Positions 25,322 to 34,279 of a stretch of 64,000 nucleotides of DNA are shown here, one piece after another; the stretch's first letter is position 1; every line of letters begins with the position of its first letter. Origin of the DNA: Methanothrix sp. (GTDB lineage Archaea > Halobacteriota > Methanosarcinia > Methanotrichales > Methanotrichaceae); assembly GCF_024518575.1 (NCBI RefSeq), contig NZ_JANIHG010000003.1, forward strand, positions 1-64,000. The letters are read 5' to 3'. Under the pieces are notes generated by a model that saw only the letters and a program-made list of their open reading frames with translations, searched no databases and had not been told where the DNA came from. A program made the translations under genes and the position numbers.

Positions 25322-26734
25322 TCACTTCGGTGGCCAGTAGCTCTTCATCCAGTCGACTATGCGCCCGGAGTCCTCTGGACCAACCAGAATCTTCACCTTT
25401 CCGCCGAAGAGATCCTCGAGCTCGCCGCTGAACTTCGCCGCCATGCCCGGCAGAACAATCGACGGATACTTCATCTTCGTGAGGTCGAAGTCGGCTTCCT
25501 TGAACGCATCGACGATCTTCTGCGGGTTCAGCTGGCCGCCAGCGACAGATGCCTGCACGCCGATGCCATCGGTGTTGATGGACATGATGTAGGCGTCGAT
25601 GTTGTTCGAGGCGACATCCGATTCCACTGTGTAGTATGTGAGGGCGAAGTTGGTCGTGACAAAGACGGGAGACTCCTCCGTCGGGTTCCCGACCTTGTAG
25701 ATTCCCGGCTTGACCTGGACAGGTCTTCTCGGGTCGGTGTAGATGTTGTACCTGAGATGCATGTCAGGCATCACGCAGTGCGGCTCGATGCAGTGCTTGA
25801 TCATTATCGAGGCGCCGCGTATGACAAACGTCGCTGTAAGTATCGACTCCCAGTAGGCAGCCCTCACTGGGTCCTTGGTCGTGAACCATGCGTTGATGGG
25901 CAGGGCGATCGTCGGGTATGCGATATCCTTCTGCCCCTCCTCCAGCGCCGCTCTTCTCAGCTTGAGAAGGTTGTGCAGCGACTCCTGGAGCTTCTTGCCG
26001 TTCGGAGCAGTCCCGAAGTCCAGCACCAGGTCATGGATGCCCATCTGCTCAAAGGTAACAGCCATCGATTTGAGGCCGTCAAGATCGAAGGGCACGCTTA
26101 GAACGACCGGCACGTTGAACTCGTGGACGAGCTTTGCTACCTCCTGCCAGTTCTCCTTGTTGGCTGCGTAGACCAGCGGCCTGGTCTTGGCTGCGACCTC
26201 GAGGCCTGCCCTCAGGACCTTCGGATCGAATGAGCACAGGATCATCGGATAGTCTGTGGTCTCCATGACCTTCTTCACGCACGCTGCGAACTTCGCGGGA
26301 TCGCCAGAGGTCGACCGGACGGCGATCATCTCCACGCGTTCCCACTTGCCTATGTAGAACTTCTTCCAGGTGCTTATCTTCTTGACGCGCTCGACGAGCG
26401 CTGCCTCCTCCATTGTATCTGTGACATCGTAGGCGAACGGCGGCTTGTTGAAGAACGTCATCTGGTGGCGGTACATGACATCCTCGCCGCCGACCTTCAG
26501 CTCCTTATCCCCTGTGCCAACATATACAAGGCGTATCTCAGGAGCGACTATGGACTTGAGCGTCTCGTACTTCTTCGCGTACTTCTTCTCCTCGGCCAGC
26601 GGTGTGCACTCCTCAACGCGCTTCGACCTGTCGATCAGAGCTGCTGCAAACGCCATGCATGTCTGCAGCCCGCACTTGCCGCAGTTGGTCTGGGGAAGAT
26701 GTTTGTAAAGATTCAGGGGGCTCTTTTCCTTCAT
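25322..26734 (-). CDS. cdhE: ACDS gamma subunit, large subunit of the corrinoid iron-sulfur protein
   Basis: The protein moves the methyl group between the A cluster and tetrahydro(sarcina)methanopterin. The N-terminal cluster motif NCGKCGLQTCMAF with a later Cys in EECTPL binds the [4Fe-4S] cluster that keeps the corrinoid reduced. A TIM barrel follows and the C-terminal ~130 residues form the cobamide-binding domain. The 470-residue length is normal. The start is supported by GGAGGT 9 nt upstream. It is the last gene of the operon, 5 bp after cdhD, and is followed directly by a hairpin terminator. Confidence 0.97.
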   Translation of the reverse strand: MKEKSPLNLYKHLPQTNCGKCGLQTCMAFAAALIDRSKRVEECTPLAEEKKYAKKYETLKSIVAPEIRLVYVGTGDKELKVGGEDVMYRHQMTFFNKPPFAYDVTDTMEEAALVERVKKISTWKKFYIGKWERVEMIAVRSTSGDPAKFAACVKKVMETTDYPMILCSFDPKVLRAGLEVAAKTRPLVYAANKENWQEVAKLVHEFNVPVVLSVPFDLDGLKSMAVTFEQMGIHDLVLDFGTAPNGKKLQESLHNLLKLRRAALEEGQKDIAYPTIALPINAWFTTKDPVRAAYWESILTATFVIRGASIMIKHCIEPHCVMPDMHLRYNIYTDPRRPVQVKPGIYKVGNPTEESPVFVTTNFALTYYTVESDVASNNIDAYIMSINTDGIGVQASVAGGQLNPQKIVDAFKEADFDLTKMKYPSIVLPGMAAKFSGELEDLFGGKVKILVGPEDSGRIVDWMKSYWPPK

Positions 26735-26739
26735 CGCTA

Positions 26740-28098
26740 TCAGACCTCCATCTTGACCCAGTTGGTAATATCAGGAGTCTGCGCATCTATCAGTCCCATG
26801 AGAGTCTGTGTGATCTCCTGGAGGTAAGCGACCGCCATCGGATGCATCATCATGAACAGATCCACACCGGCCATCGCGAGCGAGAAGCCTGTTATGATCT
26901 CCCATATCGGGCCTCTGAGCATCCTGTCGCCCCAGTCGGAGTCCTCCTTGTTGGGCGAGCGGACCATCCAGGCCTCCCTCACGCCCCAGGCGTTTGTCGT
27001 GCCTGAAGACATCGGGAATGTGAGCTCCTCGTCTCCCTTCAGGGCACCGAGCCTTATGCGCTCCATGTTGGTGTACGCGAAGTCGAGACCGTATGCGAGA
27101 GCAGCCGTGGTCGGATCCATCACTATCGACTCCCTGGGAACTCCGGCGACCTTCATCAGCTTCCTGTTGAGCTCCTTCTGGGAGTTGATCTCGAGCTGCG
27201 TCCATGCCAGGCAGACATGTCCGTTGTCAACGCACGCCTTCCCGATCTTCTCCCAGTCCATGTTCAGGTTGGCGCTTGCAATGAGCGCGCGCTCGCCCTG
27301 GGCGACCTCAGCGGCTGCCTTGAGCACCTCAGGATCCTTGTCCGGGTTGCCCGAGCCGCCGATGCATATCGGGACGTCCACAGCCTGGAGAACCTCCTCA
27401 ACGGTCTTCGCAGCCTCTCTCGGCGGCGTATCCTTCAGGAGCGGATCTGTGCTGATGAGGTGTATTGTGACGAGATCAGCGCCGAACTTTTTGACAGCCT
27501 TCTTCGCCCACTCGCCGGGATCGTTGATGACATCCTCGTAGTGCATCTTGACTGCCTTTGCCATGCCGATGGGCATGTCGAAGACGTCCATCGTGACCAC
27601 GGGCCTGTGTGGCATTGGCGCATCGTAGAAGAACGGCAGCGCCTTCTCCCCGCCGATCTTTATCGTGTGACCTCTGCTTCCTCCATCAGCCTTCGTGGCT
27701 CCAAGCGTGACCTCCTGGATCGGGTACTTCCAGGTATCATCGATTCCGACCTGGAACTTCGCCTGGACCAGGCTGGTGGCAACCTTCCACTCAGGCACCT
27801 TGGCTGCCGCCTCCACCACCGCAGCTGGAGCTGGAGATATCGCGTGTGCAACTGCAGCAGGCTGCAGCAGAGCATCGACCGGATATCCCATGCTCCTGGC
27901 GAACTTTACGAGCTGCACCGCGATCTGGGCAACCTCCTGACCGAAGTAGTAGGCGAAGAGCGGCCCTATCCCAGCAGCTCCTGTATCTATCTCGATCTCT
28001 ATATCGCCCTCGATGGATACACCCTCGATGGCCTCAACGCCATATTCCGCCAATGTCTTGTTCAGATCTGATAATTTGATCTTCTTCTCCTCTGCCAT
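26740..28098 (-). CDS. cdhD: ACDS delta subunit, small subunit of the corrinoid iron-sulfur protein
   Basis: This TIM-barrel partner of CdhE in methyl transfer has 452 residues from ATG 28098 ([13 protein letters not shown]), which has GGGTGAT just upstream. The frame is open to 28107. Visible family features are [30 protein letters not shown] and [22 protein letters not shown]. An Ala/Pro stretch around residue 100 links the N-terminal extension to the barrel. cooC lies 12 bp upstream and cdhE 5 bp downstream. Confidence 0.96.
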   Translation of the reverse strand: MAEEKKIKLSDLNKTLAEYGVEAIEGVSIEGDIEIEIDTGAAGIGPLFAYYFGQEVAQIAVQLVKFARSMGYPVDALLQPAAVAHAISPAPAAVVEAAAKVPEWKVATSLVQAKFQVGIDDTWKYPIQEVTLGATKADGGSRGHTIKIGGEKALPFFYDAPMPHRPVVTMDVFDMPIGMAKAVKMHYEDVINDPGEWAKKAVKKFGADLVTIHLISTDPLLKDTPPREAAKTVEEVLQAVDVPICIGGSGNPDKDPEVLKAAAEVAQGERALIASANLNMDWEKIGKACVDNGHVCLAWTQLEINSQKELNRKLMKVAGVPRESIVMDPTTAALAYGLDFAYTNMERIRLGALKGDEELTFPMSSGTTNAWGVREAWMVRSPNKEDSDWGDRMLRGPIWEIITGFSLAMAGVDLFMMMHPMAVAYLQEITQTLMGLIDAQTPDITNWVKMEV

Positions 28099-28110
28099 AT
28101 AAATCACCCT

Positions 28111-28872
28111 TTAAATACCCAGAGCCTTGACGACATGCTCCTCGATCTCCTTCACCGAGGGGGTGTCATCAGGCAGGTTGATCAATGGGTCTCCCACCAG
28201 ATCGAAGTTGGCTAACCTCTCATCGTAGGGGATCGTGCCGATAACATTGAGGCTCACGGACTTGGCGTTCTCGATGATCTTCTCCCTGTTACCCTCTGTC
28301 ACCTTGTTCGCGATGACGTAGAGGTTGTTGTACTTGAGACCCAGCTCCGCGGCCAGTTCCCTGATCCGCTCTCCTGTGGTGAGACCACGTCTGGAGGAGT
28401 CCGTCACCACGATCAACGAGTCCAGATCCGGGATCACCTTCCTGCTGAAGTGCTCGAGGCCTGCAGCTGTGTCTATTATGGTGATATCGTACTGATCTAT
28501 CAGCCTGTCCATTATGCCTCTCAGAAGATTGTTGACAAAACAGTAACACCCCGAGCCCTCGGGTTTGCCCATGACCAGGAGATCGTAGCCATTCTCCTCC
28601 ACAAGGATCTCGAAGATCTTCGCCTCGAAGAGCCTCTCCTTGTCCGTGTCAGGCGGTGTGGTGTACCTGGCCTCCTGCATGAACTCCCTCATGTCCCCGA
28701 CGGTCTTCGTCACCTCAACGCCAAGAGCATCGGCGAGGTTTGAATCCGGATCTGCATCTATCACAAGAACGCGGTATCTTTTGCCGCTTTTGATCAGATA
28801 TCTGACCAGAAGAGCGGAGACTGCAGTCTTGCCAGTACCGCCCTTGCCCGTTATCGCTATTACTCTCCCCAA
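28111..28872 (-). CDS. cooC: CooC-like nickel-insertion ATPase
   Basis: This SIMIBI/MinD-type ATPase has deviant Walker A GKGGTGKTA at residues ~10-18, followed by VIDADPDSNLADALG. CooC-family proteins mature the nickel-containing C cluster of CO dehydrogenase. The motif GSGCYCFVNNLLRG (Cys-x-Cys) fits the family's metal or cluster-binding pair. The 253-residue length is normal. The start is TTG 28872 with GGAAGG 7 nt upstream. Its position inside the ACDS operon supports the maturation role. Confidence 0.93.
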   Translation of the reverse strand: MGRVIAITGKGGTGKTAVSALLVRYLIKSGKRYRVLVIDADPDSNLADALGVEVTKTVGDMREFMQEARYTTPPDTDKERLFEAKIFEILVEENGYDLLVMGKPEGSGCYCFVNNLLRGIMDRLIDQYDITIIDTAAGLEHFSRKVIPDLDSLIVVTDSSRRGLTTGERIRELAAELGLKYNNLYVIANKVTEGNREKIIENAKSVSLNVIGTIPYDERLANFDLVGDPLINLPDDTPSVKEIEEHVVKALGI

Positions 28873-28885
28873 GATCGAGCCTTCC

Positions 28886-29083
28886 TTACTTCTTCTGCTT
28901 TATGACTACTTCCTGAATATGTACACTCGCGCCTCTGAGCTCCAGGATTATGCCCTGAGATCCGCCGGCTGCGGGCATGGCAAACGCCGGGGCTGCAGCG
29001 GGTGCAGCAGCCGCAGGAGCTGCAGCAGCGGGAGCAGCCGCGGGCGCAGCCGCCTCCTTCTTCTTAAGCACTAGCTTCGCCAT
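28886..29083 (-). CDS. Ala/Pro-rich mini-protein 2 of the cdh operon
   Basis: This 65-residue protein has three parts: a basic N-terminus (MAKLVLKKKE), an Ala/Pro linker (residues ~11-38, repeats of PAAA), and a short beta-like C-terminus after GGS (GIILELRGASVHIQEVVIKQKK). ATG 29083 is preceded by GGAGGT 7 nt away. It is a paralogue of the gene at 29138-29326: 104 bp covering most of the linker differ at only one base. The C-terminal strand pattern resembles what I recall of the tail domain of Methanosarcina CdhC. A detached ACDS beta tail or adaptor is inferred. No family is firmly recognised. Confidence 0.75.
   Translation of the reverse strand: MAKLVLKKKEAAAPAAAPAAAAPAAAAPAAAPAFAMPAAGGSQGIILELRGASVHIQEVVIKQKK
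28962..29065. repeat. 104-bp duplicated segment, copy 1
   Basis: The segment encodes the Ala/Pro linker and flanks of mini-protein 2. It matches 29205-29308 at 103 of 104 positions. Confidence 0.9.
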
Positions 29084-29137
29084 CTTCAAAACCTCCCTCT
29101 CTTTCTCCCTCACAAAAATATATGGTAGACAGGTGTT

Positions 29138-29326
29138 CTACTTTGCCAGAACCACCTTGTCTATTGTTATCTTCGCGTCCTTCAGCACCAGCTTTATGCC
29201 AGCACCGCCGGCTGCGGGCATGGCAAACGCCGGGGCTGCAGCGGGTGCAGCAGCCGCAGGAGCTGCAGCAGCGGGAGCGGCCGCGGGCGCAGCCGCCTCC
29301 TTCTTCTTCAATACCAGCTTGCCCAT
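29138..29326 (-). CDS. Ala/Pro-rich mini-protein 1 of the cdh operon
   Basis: This is a 62-residue paralogue of the next gene with the same three-part plan: MGKLVLKKKEA, an Ala/Pro linker, AMPAAGG, then GIKLVLKDAKITIDKVV. The N-terminal KLVLK is echoed in the C-terminal KLVLKDAK. The start has GGAGG 8 nt upstream. It begins 16 bp after the cdhC stop, so it is expressed with the ACDS genes. CdhC here ends without an Ala/Pro-rich tail, so this may be that tail encoded separately. That is inference. A swinging-arm or subunit-tethering role is imaginable but unproven. Confidence 0.75.
   Translation of the reverse strand: MGKLVLKKKEAAAPAAAPAAAAPAAAAPAAAPAFAMPAAGGAGIKLVLKDAKITIDKVVLAK
29205..29308. 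repeat. 104-bp duplicated segment, copy 2
   Basis: This copy lies in mini-protein 1. The single difference from 28962-29065 is A/G in a GCAGCC/GCGGCC codon context. Confidence 0.9.
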
Positions 29327-29342
29327 TTCAAAATCCTCCAAC

Positions 29343-30752
29343 TCACTCTAGCACGCCATCGGCCTGGAGCGCCTCGACAACCTGCATGAACTGCCCCTCG
29401 CTCATCAGGAGCTCGTTCTTCACGTTGTCTGTATCGATCTCGCCTCCATACTTCTCGATGAATGCTATGACCTTCTCCTTAAGCTCGTCGGTGACCTCCT
29501 CGAACTTCCAGCCCTCGGTTATCTTCTTGCCATCGACCGGCCTAACGACACCAGTGACGACTGGATGATCTACTTTGAGCAGGAACTTCTTAAGGGACTC
29601 GAGATCTTTCGCATCATCCTCTGTGGCGATCTTGTCGTACATCTCCGCGGGTATGCCCTCCTTCACCCTCTCCTTGAGCCTCTTGGACATCCAGACGATC
29701 CTGCGCCAGCCGCCGTCCGCCTGGAGGAACTTCGGGGAGAAGTAATACAGCACGCCCATTCCGAGGAAGCCGACTACCTGCTTGCCACCGCCGGTCTGTC
29801 CGGCCATGGTCGAGAACGGCAGGCCGTTCGGAGCAGCGCCCTTGAAGTCGCGGTCAGCGATGCCTATGCCGTCGACCTCGGGCATGTAGAATCCGATCGT
29901 CTCGAAGCAGCCGCATGATGTGTGGGGCGCATCGAAGAAGGTGTACAGCTTCATCACTGTGTACTCGCCGCCGGACCTCTTCGCGGCCATCTGGTTGATG
30001 CTCTCGTACTCTCCAGTGATCGGGTCCTTCAGCCCCTCCTTGGGTATCGGGAACTGCGGGCCCTCGGGGTCGACCTTGGAAGCAGCACGCCCATCGAACC
30101 ATGTGATGGCGCCGCAGAGCGATGGCCTGTCGGGCGTCACGACGCAAGCGCTTGTCGGAGCGAACGCCTGGCAGAGCGTGCATCCGTAGAAGACATCGAC
30201 GTCTTCATCGTGCAGACCCTTCGCCCTCTCGTCCCTCGCCTTGTAGACCTGCATCGCCTTCTCCAGCTCCTCCTTTACCTTAGCCGGATCTGTGATGACG
30301 GTTACCTCCATCTTCTCGATGAAGGGCATCTCGGCCTTGTACAGGTTGATGACAGGCTTGAAAATCTGCTCCCATGATGTGACACCCTTCTTCTGCAGGC
30401 TCTTGCCCAGCCTCATCCAGATATCGTACCTCTGGTTGAGGTGCATGAGGCCGCTTATGTAGGAGAGCAGAGCATGGTTGCGCCTCTCTATGATCGACTC
30501 CAGGTCCTTCTCGATCTTCTCGCCCGCGACCTTGAATATCATTCCGAAGGGGATCGTTGAGCCCTCCTTGACATCCTTCAGGTCAGGCCCGATGATCGTG
30601 ACCTTCCCGTCCTCCACCTCGTCCATCGAGGCTGCAAGGGTCAGCTCGAAACCGTCTGCCTTCGGGCCGCCCATCTCTACCCACAGGTCTTCCTTCCTTA
30701 TGCGCTCCCCTTCGTACATCGGGGATATGTCCAGTTGAATCTCTTCAGCCAT
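29343..30752 (-). CDS. cdhC: ACDS beta subunit, acetyl-CoA synthase
   Basis: The subunit carries the A cluster (Ni-Ni-[4Fe-4S]) where acetyl-CoA is cleaved or formed. The ligand region is FYGCTLCQAFAPTSACVV and SLCGAITW, and a later SCGCFETIGFYMPE is also conserved. The chain is 469 residues and ends at LQADGVLE. No Ala/Pro-rich linker or tail domain follows in frame; such sequences are in the two small genes immediately downstream. It lies 50 bp after cdhB. A 7-bp inverted repeat is in that gap. Confidence 0.97.
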   Translation of the reverse strand: MAEEIQLDISPMYEGERIRKEDLWVEMGGPKADGFELTLAASMDEVEDGKVTIIGPDLKDVKEGSTIPFGMIFKVAGEKIEKDLESIIERRNHALLSYISGLMHLNQRYDIWMRLGKSLQKKGVTSWEQIFKPVINLYKAEMPFIEKMEVTVITDPAKVKEELEKAMQVYKARDERAKGLHDEDVDVFYGCTLCQAFAPTSACVVTPDRPSLCGAITWFDGRAASKVDPEGPQFPIPKEGLKDPITGEYESINQMAAKRSGGEYTVMKLYTFFDAPHTSCGCFETIGFYMPEVDGIGIADRDFKGAAPNGLPFSTMAGQTGGGKQVVGFLGMGVLYYFSPKFLQADGGWRRIVWMSKRLKERVKEGIPAEMYDKIATEDDAKDLESLKKFLLKVDHPVVTGVVRPVDGKKITEGWKFEEVTDELKEKVIAFIEKYGGEIDTDNVKNELLMSEGQFMQVVEALQADGVLE

Positions 30753-30771
30753 TTCTACACCTCTCCTAATA

Positions 30772-30787
30772 CCAAAATAAATTTTGG
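30772..30787. repeat. Inverted repeat between cdhB and cdhC
   Basis: CCAAAAT-AA-ATTTTGG is a perfect 7-bp palindrome in the only sizeable gap of the early operon. It could act in mRNA processing or differential expression of cdhAB against cdhC. Confidence 0.5.
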
Positions 30788-30802
30788 AATTATTATTTCA
30801 CA

Positions 30803-31351
30803 TCACTTCTTCAGTATTGCGATCAGCTCATCGATCGCCTCGTGGTATCCTGCCGAGTCGAACGCCAGGTTCCCGAATGTCATATCCGCGTTGACATGGT
30901 AGTACCTGTCGATGGAGATCCTCTTGATGTCCCTGTTGAAGTGCTTCAGAGCAGAGAACATGGCGTTGGCGAACTTGTAGAAGATACCCATGAAGATCAC
31001 TACGTCATACTGTCCCTGCCCATCAAGGCCCTTCCAGTCCTTGAAGCGCAGGTAGTTCGTCAGCGGATGCAGGCCGATCGTATAGACGTTAGTCATGTAC
31101 CCCCTCTCGAGAAAGCCCTTCACCGTGTGAGCCGTCGCTGCAATTGGCATGTTCTTCGCCTTGGCGATCTCGATCGCCTTGTCGAACATGATCGGGTCAT
31201 CGAAGAGCTCTGCTCCCACAACAAGCAGCGGCCTCTTGGCCTTCTTTATGATGGCGCCTATGACCTTTACGGGATAGGTTTTTGCCATCTCGGGCCCGGG
31301 GATCTGGGCCATCTCAAAAGGTATGGGGTTTTTGGTTGTGTCGACTGCCAT
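30803..31351 (-). CDS. cdhB: ACDS epsilon subunit
   Basis: This Rossmann-like partner of CdhA in the alpha2-epsilon2 CO dehydrogenase module is thought to mediate electron or FAD/ferredoxin interactions. The N-terminus MAVDTTKNPIPF and KAKRPLLVVGAELFDD are family hallmarks. From ATG 31351 it has 182 residues. A GTG at 31360 would overlap the cdhA stop, but the family usually starts with the xVDTTKN stretch. Confidence 0.95.
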   Translation of the reverse strand: MAVDTTKNPIPFEMAQIPGPEMAKTYPVKVIGAIIKKAKRPLLVVGAELFDDPIMFDKAIEIAKAKNMPIAATAHTVKGFLERGYMTNVYTIGLHPLTNYLRFKDWKGLDGQGQYDVVIFMGIFYKFANAMFSALKHFNRDIKRISIDRYYHVNADMTFGNLAFDSAGYHEAIDELIAILKK

Positions 31352-31356
31352 TTCCC

Positions 31357-33774
31357 TCACTTCCTAACCCTGATCTTCCTCTCGATGTTGGTCGGATCGA
31401 AGCTCACGTCTGCCGGCCTGATCGGGCCCTCGACGATCTTCTTCGCCTTCCAGTCGATCTTCCAGCCGTACTTCTCCTCGAGCTCCTTCATCATCTGGTC
31501 CTTCCAGGCGAGCGGAAGCTCAGAAGCGTGTCTCACGAAAATGGGCCAGTCATCCGGAAGCTTCCCGAAATATTTCATCGATATATCGCAGTAGTGGGTC
31601 AGCTTGATCATTCGTCCAATGGAGTTGTCGCTGGGCCTGAAGCAGAGCTTGGCCATCATCAGCATGGCCTCCTCCTTTGTCTCTGCCACATACAGCATGT
31701 GCTCGGGGGCAGGCTCGATCCTGACCTTAGACCCATCTCTGGCATCTATGACGATCCAGTCCTCAGGCACGTCTGTTCTGGAGAGGAACGCCCTGCGGTA
31801 TATCACAGAGTGCGGCTGCACAACAACGGGTACGCCGATCCTGTTGACTCCGGTTGCGATCGAGGCAGCCTTCTGAGAGTAAGCGCCCCACGCTATGCCG
31901 CATGCTCCGACCTTGGAGAGGATGTAATCCGCGATGTCATCGTAGTTTGCACGATGGTTCCTGTGAGCGAATATCGTGGCAACCTTAATCGCAGCTCCGT
32001 GTATGTGGGCATTTGCAACACATGATCCGATATTGCATATATTTCTGCCATCGAATGCGCCTGGATACTGCTCCCAGATCGTCTTGCCATCTGCATCAGT
32101 GTACAGGGACATATCCATCGCCATGCATCCGGTGGTCACAACAATATATCCTCTGTCGACGAACTCCTTGGCGATATCGTATGCCTCCTTAGTGCCATTC
32201 GGATAGTTGCTGCATCCGACAAGCGCAATCACTCCGGGGATTGTGCCGAGAACTATGGGAGCTCCTACTGCCCTGATCTCCGTATCCCTGACAGGTCCTC
32301 TGCCAGCCCTCATCTTGAACTTCTGGTTCCTGATGTACTCCCTGTTGGCGTACTCATACATCTTCAGGATCGGCAGATCCTGCCTGCAGACCTGCTCGCA
32401 TCTGCCGCATCCAACGCAGACCTCGTATGTCGAGGAGAACGGCTCCAGGTTGCCCTTTGCGGCTTCCTCCATGAGATGGCTTATCCTGATGTGCGGCGGG
32501 CAAACGAATGCGCACTCGTTGCACTTTGTGCAGCTCGAGACCAGCTTCTTGAACTCATCCTCTGTAAGCACACTCTTGTTCTTGATATCTGCGCGCTTTG
32601 GCTTCACCGCAATGGCTGTCTTAACACCGACCTCTCCGGCCTTGACCGGATCCAGTATAACAACACCCGGCACCCTGAAGTTAACAAGATCATCCACGAT
32701 CTCATCGACCGGGTCATTCGTCCTGTCCTTGAGGCCCAGCATAATCTTATCATTGGTGGCGATCAGGGGGATCTTCCGCTCCTCGCAGTCCTTCAGAGCA
32801 TCGCACCAGACACACTGCTCATCGATCATCACCGTGTCCATGATGCCTGCCCTGACCATCTTTCTCCACCAGCCGATGGCACCGACAACCTTTGCCTTGG
32901 TTCCCACCATATCCGGAACCTTCTTCTCGCCCATACCCTCGCCGATCCTGGTGAGATCTATGGCCGTGCAGCAGACGCCACCTATATCGACCTTGTCCCA
33001 GAGGTTGTTTGCCTCGGTGTAGAACATAGCCTCGGCGCCGGCTGCAAGGTTGTGACCGTATGCGATCAGGACCGCCTTGTTCTGATCCAGTGTGCCCATG
33101 CCGATCTCGACAAGGGGAGCGTTCGGATCGCCGCGCGGCATGTTGTAGGCCACGATCTGCAGCATATCGCAGATCTCTTTTCCAAGAGAGTCTATCATGC
33201 CTGCGTGAAGGGCCTTGGACTCGAAGTCAACGTAGTTGCCCTCCTGGCCGGTGTGCGTGGCCGCCAGGAGCTGTGTGATCTGCTCCTCGCAGTACTCAAG
33301 AGCCTTGCCGAAGTCTTTCAGGCTCTTCGGCCTGATGCCGATTATGGTCTCAGTCAGGGGTGCGGTCACAAGTATGTCGGTGCCCATGTCGAATTTCATG
33401 TCACCGAACTTGTCAAGCGTCCAGTGGTACAGATGTCTTCCATGAGCCGTATGAGCGCATGTGCCCATCAGGCATGCGACAAGAACGATCTTACCGCACG
33501 TTCCAGCCATGTCTATGCCGCATGCTCCGCGCTTGTTGCCGGTGAGATCGCATGGACCGTATGTACAGAGTGTACATGTATCGTCTGCAGGCGCGTAGAA
33601 TATTCTATAACGATTCAAAATCTTGAAGTCCCAGTCGCGCAGGGTTGCGATCTGCGGCTTCGGGAACGGACCCATCGGCTGGTCCCATTCCTCTTCCTCC
33701 TTAACGACAGCCCCTATGTTGATCTGGACATTCTTCATGTCCTCAACTGTAAAGCTGCCCTCGAGCTTTGCCAT
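31357..33774 (-). CDS. cdhA: ACDS alpha subunit, nickel CO dehydrogenase
   Basis: This is the 805-residue catalytic subunit interconverting CO and CO2 at the Ni-Fe-S C cluster. N-terminal Cys motifs (CTLCTYGPCDL and GACGIDMAGTC) bind the B/D clusters. Two ferredoxin-like motifs in the middle (CTKCNECAFVCPPHI and CVGCGRCEQVC) carry the extra clusters typical of the archaeal enzyme. C-cluster ligands occur in GCSNYPNG and further Cys residues. It is the first gene of the operon. GGAGG lies upstream of ATG, and a TATA box at 33824-33836 gives a leader of about 25 nt. Confidence 0.97.
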   Translation of the reverse strand: MAKLEGSFTVEDMKNVQINIGAVVKEEEEWDQPMGPFPKPQIATLRDWDFKILNRYRIFYAPADDTCTLCTYGPCDLTGNKRGACGIDMAGTCGKIVLVACLMGTCAHTAHGRHLYHWTLDKFGDMKFDMGTDILVTAPLTETIIGIRPKSLKDFGKALEYCEEQITQLLAATHTGQEGNYVDFESKALHAGMIDSLGKEICDMLQIVAYNMPRGDPNAPLVEIGMGTLDQNKAVLIAYGHNLAAGAEAMFYTEANNLWDKVDIGGVCCTAIDLTRIGEGMGEKKVPDMVGTKAKVVGAIGWWRKMVRAGIMDTVMIDEQCVWCDALKDCEERKIPLIATNDKIMLGLKDRTNDPVDEIVDDLVNFRVPGVVILDPVKAGEVGVKTAIAVKPKRADIKNKSVLTEDEFKKLVSSCTKCNECAFVCPPHIRISHLMEEAAKGNLEPFSSTYEVCVGCGRCEQVCRQDLPILKMYEYANREYIRNQKFKMRAGRGPVRDTEIRAVGAPIVLGTIPGVIALVGCSNYPNGTKEAYDIAKEFVDRGYIVVTTGCMAMDMSLYTDADGKTIWEQYPGAFDGRNICNIGSCVANAHIHGAAIKVATIFAHRNHRANYDDIADYILSKVGACGIAWGAYSQKAASIATGVNRIGVPVVVQPHSVIYRRAFLSRTDVPEDWIVIDARDGSKVRIEPAPEHMLYVAETKEEAMLMMAKLCFRPSDNSIGRMIKLTHYCDISMKYFGKLPDDWPIFVRHASELPLAWKDQMMKELEEKYGWKIDWKAKKIVEGPIRPADVSFDPTNIERKIRVRK

Positions 33775-33823
33775 TGGGTTCTTGGCCTCCTTTCCTGTAT
33801 ATGCAGCTCCCCTTTTGCGCGAA

Positions 33824-33836
33824 GTACATAAAACCC
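33824..33836 (-). promoter_or_regulatory. TATA box of the cdh operon
   Basis: Minus-strand GGGTTTTATGTAC lies about 50 bp before cdhA ATG, so transcription would start near 33800. The same 13-mer precedes the thioesterase gene at 25126-25138. Confidence 0.65.
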
Positions 33837-34279
33837 TTTCGGCGGGCGGTTGTTTTATAAAATTGATAACACTGTTAAATATGTTTTAAGCAATATTTGA
33901 TAATAAAAATAATAACAAAAAGCACATTAGATGCGATCATAATTCATAACTTTGATAACAAATCTGAATTTTTTGATTTAGAGCAAATTGATGTGATTAT
34001 TATGATATCCACGCATCTTCGCCTTCCCTAAGAAGATACCGGAAATGGGATGTTGCATAACATGCACGCCCCTCTTTGGAGATATAGATGCATTCGGTGC
34101 TACATGCCGGGATCGCGAGTTGATCTGACCTCTAAAAGATCCCATTCGAGGTGAACCCATCGTGAATATCTGAGCGTCGTGAAGACTGAGGGCTTTCCTG
34201 CAGCTCAACATTCCTCCTCCAGCGTCCAGCTCGCTGATGTATCGCTAGGTTCAAATCATTGAGGTTCGACGGGCTGTGG
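33837..34279. other. Divergent intergenic region between cdhA and cobD
   Basis: The region has about 440 bp. Bases ~33850-33985 are strikingly AT-rich (runs such as AATAAAAATAATAACAAAAAG) compared with the GC-rich surroundings. Such a region may hold regulatory sites for the cdh operon. Bases 33986-34258 contain only weak short frames without ribosome sites. I support no gene here. Confidence 0.5.
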
